Under the pieces are notes generated by a model. The model was not told where the DNA came from and did no database searches. It saw nothing but the letters and a program-made list of their open reading frames with translations. Shown piece by piece: positions 33,469 to 37,498 of a stretch of 37,498 nucleotides of DNA (positions within the stretch are counted from its first letter, which is position 1; each line of letters opens with the position of its first letter). Position numbers and translations under genes: made by a program. The stretch covers positions 1-37,498 of the forward strand of contig NZ_CAJAXH010000185.1 in assembly GCF_903946935.1 (NCBI RefSeq). Reading direction: 5' to 3'. Source of the DNA: an uncultured Thiodictyon sp. (lineage in GTDB: Bacteria > Pseudomonadota > Gammaproteobacteria > Chromatiales > Chromatiaceae).

Positions 33469-34872
33469 ATGAAAATTGTCATCCTCGGCGCCGGCCAGGT
33501 CGGGACCTCGGTGGCCGAAAGTCTGGTCTCCGAGGCCAACGAGATCACCGTGATCGATACCGACCTGGTACGTCTGGCGCGCCTCCAGGACCGGCTGGAC
33601 CTGCGCACCGTGGTCGGTAACGCCGCCCTGCCCTCGATCCTGGAACTGGCCGGGACCGGCGATGCGGATATGTTGATCGCCGTGACCCAGAGCGATCAGA
33701 CCAACCTGTGCGCCTGCCGCACCGCCGCCACCCTCTACAAGACCCCGACCAAGATCGCCCGGTTGCGCTCGACGGACTATGCCCGGTACCCGCAACTGCT
33801 GGAGGCGAAGAACTTCGCGGTGGACTTCAGCATCTGCCCGGAGCAGATCATCACCGACTATATCGTCAAGTTAATGGCCTTCCCGGAGGCCCTGCAGGTG
33901 TTGGAGTTTGCCGACGGGCTGCTGAGTCTGGTGGCGGTGCGTGCCATTCCCGGCGGCAAGTTGGTGGGGTGTCCGGTGTCCGATCTGCGCCGCCACATCC
34001 CCAGCGTTGAGGTGCGCATCGCCGCAATCTACCGCGGCGACCAGCCGACGATCCCGGACGGCGAGACCCTGATCGAGGCGGGCGATGAGGTGTTCTTCCT
34101 GGCCGCTACCCGCGACATCCGTCAGGTCTTGAGCGAGTTGCGGCGGCGCGACCGCCCGACCAGGCGCATCCTCATCGCCGGTGGCGGGAACATCGGGGAG
34201 CGGCTCGCCAGTGCCACCCAGGATCGCTATCAGGTGAAACTGGTGGAGGCCGACGAGCGGCGTGCGCGCAATCTGGGCGCGACCCTGAAGCACACCCTGG
34301 TGCTGGTAGGCGATGCGGCGGACGAGAATCTGCTCTCGGCCGAGTCGATCGAGGAGATGGACTGCTTCCTCGCCCTCACCAATGACGACGAGAACAATAT
34401 ACTCTCCGCCCTGCTCGCCAAGGGTATGGGGGCGCGGCGCGTGCTGGCCTTGATCAACCGGCGCGCCTATGCCGATCTGATGCAGGCGGACCGGATCGAT
34501 ATCGCCATCTCACCCGCCCAGGTCTCCATCGGTTCGCTGTTGGCCCATGTGCGTCAGGGGGATGTGGCCGCGGTACACAGCCTGCGCCGGGGGGCGGCGG
34601 AGGCCCTGGAACTGGTCGTCCATGGGGACAAAAACACCTCCAAGGTGGTGGGGCGGCGGGTCGACCAACTGGACCTGCCCCACGGGGTGACGCTGGGTGC
34701 CATCATGCGCGGGAGCGCGCCCGTGGCGGGTGTCGCTGACCGGCGCCGGGTCCTGATCGCCCACCACGATACGGTGATCGAGGCCGAGGACCATGTGATC
34801 CTGTTCGTGATCAGTAAGGACCTGGTGCGCAAGGTGGAGCGCTATTTCCAGGTGAGTCTGGGTTTCTTCTGA
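33469..34872 (+). CDS. trkA: Trk potassium uptake regulatory subunit TrkA
   Basis: 467 residues, cytoplasmic NAD-binding subunit of the Trk/Ktr potassium channel. It has two RCK units: GAGQVG near the N-terminus with the acidic residue in VIDTD, and AGGGNIG with VEADE in the second half. Each is followed by a TrkA-C domain. Length matches the two-RCK TrkA of E. coli (458). The stop overlaps the first base of the TrkH start, so the two are translated together. The ribosome site ahead of ATG 33469 is weak. Confidence 0.96.
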   Translation: MKIVILGAGQVGTSVAESLVSEANEITVIDTDLVRLARLQDRLDLRTVVGNAALPSILELAGTGDADMLIAVTQSDQTNLCACRTAATLYKTPTKIARLRSTDYARYPQLLEAKNFAVDFSICPEQIITDYIVKLMAFPEALQVLEFADGLLSLVAVRAIPGGKLVGCPVSDLRRHIPSVEVRIAAIYRGDQPTIPDGETLIEAGDEVFFLAATRDIRQVLSELRRRDRPTRRILIAGGGNIGERLASATQDRYQVKLVEADERRARNLGATLKHTLVLVGDAADENLLSAESIEEMDCFLALTNDDENNILSALLAKGMGARRVLALINRRAYADLMQADRIDIAISPAQVSIGSLLAHVRQGDVAAVHSLRRGAAEALELVVHGDKNTSKVVGRRVDQLDLPHGVTLGAIMRGSAPVAGVADRRRVLIAHHDTVIEAEDHVILFVISKDLVRKVERYFQVSLGFF

Positions 34873-36326
34873 TGTACTCGGTGCTGTCGGTTACCAATGT
34901 ACTCGGGCGCCTGTTGATGGTGTTCAGCCTGACCTATCTGCTGCCCATCGCCTGTGCCCTGATCTACCAGGACGGGACCCTGTTCACCTTTGTGTTCAGC
35001 ATGATTGCCTGTGTCTTCGCCGGCCTGATGCTGGTGGGGCTCACCCGTCGCCACCGCGCCGAACTCAAGGCGCGCGACGGCTTCATGCTGGTCGCCATGG
35101 CCTGGACGCTGACCGCCGCCATTGCCACCGTGCCGCTGATGCTGCATCAGCAACTGTCCTTCACCCACGCCTTTTTTGAGACCATGTCGGGGCTGACCAC
35201 CACCGGGGCCACGGTGATGACCGGGCTCGATCACGTGGCGCCATCCATCAACCTGTGGCGCCATACCCTGAATTGGTTGGGCGGCATGGGGATCATCGTG
35301 CTGGCGGTCGCCATTCTGCCCTTTCTGGGGGTCGGTGGTATGCAGCTCATGCGTGCCGAGGTGCCGGGGCCGATCAAGGACACCAAACTCACTGCCCGCA
35401 TCGGCGATACGGCCACCCTATTGTGGTTCATTTATGCGAGCCTCACCCTGGCCTGCATCCTGTCACTGCGGGTCGCCGGCATGAGTTGGTTCGATGCCGT
35501 CTGCCATGCCTTTGCGGCCATCAGCCTGGGCGGCTTCTCCACCCGGGACGCGAGCATCGGCGCTTGGGACTCGCCGGCCATCGAGGCGGTGTTGATCGTT
35601 TTCATGGTGCTCGCCGCGTTCAATTTCGCGACCCATTACATGGTCTGGAGGTATCGCAGCCTGCGTCCGATTTGGCGCGATCCGGAGGCCAAGGCGGTGC
35701 TCGGGGTGTTGCTGTTGAGCTGTTTCGGTTGCGCCGCCTATCTCTGGTTCACTCAATTCTATGCGAGCTTCTGGACGGCCCTGCGTTATGTGAGTTTCAA
35801 CTTGGTTTCCATCGCCACCGACTGCGGGCTGGTCAATACCGACTATGCTATTTGGCCGATTTTCGTCCCCTTGTGGATGCTCTTCCTCTCCTCGGTGACC
35901 GCCAGTTCCGGCTCCACCGGCGGCGGGATCAAGATGATCCGTACCCTGATTCTTGTGCGTCAGTCCTCCCGCGAGGTGTCCCGGCTGATCCATCCCTCGC
36001 TGGCTGCCCCGGTCACGATCGGCGGGTCGCCGATTCCCAACAGCGTGGTCTTCGCCGTTCTTGGATTCATTTTTCTTTACTTCATGAGCATCATTGGGCT
36101 GACCTTCCTGCTCATATTCGGCGGACTCGACTTCATCTCCGCCTTCAGCGCTGTTATCGCTTGCATCAACAACGCGGGTCCGGGCCTGGCCGCGGTGGGA
36201 CCGGCTGGCAATTACGGGGGGCTGAACGACTATGAGATCTGGGTCTGCACCTTCGCCATGCTGCTCGGTCGGCTGGAGGTCTTCTCGCTCCTGATCCTGT
36301 TCACGCCGCAGTTTTGGCGCAAGTAG
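34872..36326 (+). CDS. trkH: Trk potassium uptake membrane subunit TrkH
   Basis: 484-residue integral membrane channel subunit. The selectivity loops are visible as TTTGATVMTG, SLGGFSTRDAS, IATDCGLVNTD and ACINNAGPGLAAVG, one per repeat of the M-P-M fold. The segment ASSGSTGGGIKMIR is the gating-related stretch of the third repeat. Length matches E. coli TrkH (483). It forms the K+ pathway and is controlled by TrkA, whose gene overlaps it by one base. Confidence 0.96.
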   Translation: MYSVLSVTNVLGRLLMVFSLTYLLPIACALIYQDGTLFTFVFSMIACVFAGLMLVGLTRRHRAELKARDGFMLVAMAWTLTAAIATVPLMLHQQLSFTHAFFETMSGLTTTGATVMTGLDHVAPSINLWRHTLNWLGGMGIIVLAVAILPFLGVGGMQLMRAEVPGPIKDTKLTARIGDTATLLWFIYASLTLACILSLRVAGMSWFDAVCHAFAAISLGGFSTRDASIGAWDSPAIEAVLIVFMVLAAFNFATHYMVWRYRSLRPIWRDPEAKAVLGVLLLSCFGCAAYLWFTQFYASFWTALRYVSFNLVSIATDCGLVNTDYAIWPIFVPLWMLFLSSVTASSGSTGGGIKMIRTLILVRQSSREVSRLIHPSLAAPVTIGGSPIPNSVVFAVLGFIFLYFMSIIGLTFLLIFGGLDFISAFSAVIACINNAGPGLAAVGPAGNYGGLNDYEIWVCTFAMLLGRLEVFSLLILFTPQFWRK

Positions 36327-36407
36327 GAGCGCCGCCGTTAAGCGGGCCTTGATCATCAAGCCGGCCATCGCAGCACCTGGGGCGCCGGAAGTCAATCGCC
36401 GTTTTGC

Positions 36408-36457
36408 CACGGAAACACACGGAAACACACGGAAGGACACGGAAGGACACGGAAACG
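36408..36457. repeat. Tandem array of a 10-bp unit, family D
   Basis: Five adjacent 10-bp units: CACGGAAACA twice, CACGGAAGGA twice, then CACGGAAACG. There are no spacers, so it is not CRISPR. The array lies in the 265-bp gap after trkH. The 10-bp step matches that of family C and is close to one DNA helical turn. Confidence 0.85.
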
Positions 36458-36591
36458 TTCTTCTCCTAATGATGAGACGGCGCAGTAGCGTGAGGATATT
36501 GACAAAACATGCGAGATTTGCTTGACTGCCCTAGGCGCCCCAAATTACGGGGTAGTTCGTCCGGCGAAATCTGTTTAGGCGACAACAACCC

Positions 36592-37323
36592 ATGCGAATC
36601 GCTACTTGGAATCTCGAGCGCCCGCGTAAGGGGGGCGAGATCAAGAATGCCCTTCTTCTTCAGAGGATGCGTGAGATTGATGCGGACATCTGGGTCCTGA
36701 CCGAAGCAAGTGAGGCAGTTTTTCTACCCGGCTACTATGCGGTCGCTACTCCACCATTAGACGGCTATCACCGTCCCGGCGAAACATCCACTGCTGTTCT
36801 CTCTCGCTGGCCTATTATTGGCGAAGCTCCGACCTGGGATCCAAGGTTGTCGGTCTGCGCCAAAGTCGCAGCTCCGTCAGGGACGGTTCATGTCTACGGG
36901 ACGATCATCGCCTACGCTAACGACAAGGGGCAGTCAGAGACGTCGAAGCGATGGGTCGAGCATCGCCGTTCGATCGAAAAACACCGAAGTGACTGGCTCA
37001 AACTTTCGCAATCCCATTCGTCGCAAACGCCTCTGGTCGTTGCGGGCGACTTCAACCAGAGCAGAGATGGCTCAGGGTGGTATCAAGACAAGTTCTCAGT
37101 GGACCTGCTCTCGGACGTGCTGCGTCAATCTGGCTTGCAGTGCGTAACCGAGCAAGACTTCCGCAAGACTCAAGGGCTGAGTCGAGCCAGTATTGACCAT
37201 ATCTGCCTGCCCGAACAACTCGCAGGTTGCGTGTCGAAGGTGGCGGCTTGGGAGGGTGCAGTCGATGGCCGCGCCGTTAGTGACCACAACGGGGTTTATG
37301 TCCAGATTGACATATCGCGATAA
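36592..37323 (+). CDS. Endonuclease/exonuclease/phosphatase (EEP) family protein
   Basis: 243 residues with the complete metal-dependent EEP fold motifs: ATWNLER (Asn7), TEAS (Glu38), VVAGDFNQSRDG, ASIDHI and the final SDHNGV (catalytic His). Members cut phosphodiester bonds in nucleic acids, lipids or inositol phosphates; the substrate here is unknown. There is no signal peptide, so it is probably cytoplasmic. Base composition looks less GC-rich than the neighbours, and an IS end lies just downstream, which suggests it may have been acquired with mobile DNA. Confidence 0.83.
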   Translation: MRIATWNLERPRKGGEIKNALLLQRMREIDADIWVLTEASEAVFLPGYYAVATPPLDGYHRPGETSTAVLSRWPIIGEAPTWDPRLSVCAKVAAPSGTVHVYGTIIAYANDKGQSETSKRWVEHRRSIEKHRSDWLKLSQSHSSQTPLVVAGDFNQSRDGSGWYQDKFSVDLLSDVLRQSGLQCVTEQDFRKTQGLSRASIDHICLPEQLAGCVSKVAAWEGAVDGRAVSDHNGVYVQIDISR

Positions 37324-37362
37324 GGAGCCATAAGGGACCAGGCTCAATCGTCTCCGAACTAA

Positions 37363-37498
37363 GAGCCTGTCTAGAAACTAAATTATTGATTTTATAGCAA
37401 AAAAATTGTAGAATCTCCGGAATCCATACGAAAATGCGATCTTATTCCGGGTTTCAATATGAATGAAGACAGCATCGAGTCGCCTGCCAGGTATCCTA
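37363..37498 (+). mobile_element. Left end of an IS5-like insertion sequence (partial)
   Basis: The sequence from GAGCCTGTCTAGAAACT, AT-rich and unlike its surroundings, has the look of an IS terminal inverted repeat followed by a transposase promoter. The coding start follows at 37459. The right end and any target duplication lie outside the window, so the left boundary is approximate. Confidence 0.55.
37459..37498 (+). CDS. Transposase N-terminus, IS5-like (partial)
   Basis: ATG 37459 opens a frame reading MNEDSIESPARYP up to the window edge. IS5-type transposases commonly begin with a short leader followed by RYPSDLTDxEW, so the last three residues fit that start. Only 13 residues are visible, so the family is tentative. 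Confidence 0.5.
   Translation, partial: MNEDSIESPARYP

Noticed and set aside
36408-36457. CRISPR array
   Set aside because: Units are 10 bp and directly adjacent, with no spacers and no cas genes in the window.

Overview
The window is a GC-rich bacterial chromosome segment of about 37.5 kb. Gene content (Anbu peptidase, glutaminase, RND efflux pair, YhiI-RbbA-YhhJ exporter, TrkAH, a multihaem cytochrome c, gas-vesicle remnants) and many REP-like palindromes suggest a gammaproteobacterium. A gas-vesiculate purple sulfur bacterium (Chromatiaceae, Thiodictyon/Lamprocystis-like) is my best guess. That is an inference: there is no rRNA or other phylogenetic marker here, and I saw no tRNA gene or CRISPR array.

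Layout, left to right. (1) 1-2137: tail of an unknown gene, an Anbu-type proteasome-like peptidase and glutaminase A, all on +. (2) 2283-9016: a lipoprotein alpha/beta hydrolase (-), then on + a DUF3611-like membrane protein and a very long protein that joins an AI-2E/PerM-family permease to a P-type ATPase. (3) 9252-13585: RND membrane-fusion lipoprotein and RND pump, stop and start overlapping. (4) 13884-17105: a minus-strand run made of a second DUF3611-like protein and two alpha/beta hydrolases, echoing the pairing seen in (2). (5) 17674-19510: an outer-membrane protein with a TPR-like N-terminus, then a degenerate IS66-type transposase stretch. (6) 19511-22184: a compact electron-transfer operon of membrane-anchored FAD/NAD/2Fe-2S reductase, His-rich b-type-like membrane protein and membrane-anchored octahaem cytochrome c. 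(7) 22285-24553: a GvpC-like coiled-coil gene downstream of a damaged gvpA, a 114-bp MITE-like element, a small hypothetical gene and a stand-alone CheB-type methylesterase. (8) 24649-29716: the yhiI-rbbA-yhhJ exporter operon (-). (9) 29825-33207: a tightly packed minus-strand operon of NhaD-like transporter, universal stress protein, retropepsin-like aspartic protease and MoeB. (10) 33469-36326: trkA-trkH potassium uptake, divergent from (9). (11) 36592-37498: an endonuclease/exonuclease/phosphatase protein and the left end of an IS5-like element cut by the window edge.

The most unusual items are the permease-ATPase fusion, the three-gene electron conduit ending in an octahaem cytochrome, the two DUF3611/hydrolase pairings, the broken gvpA-gvpC pair, an in-frame repeat insertion inside RbbA, and three dispersed repeat families that share a 9-10-bp internal period. 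Intergenic spaces hold almost nothing but these repeats.
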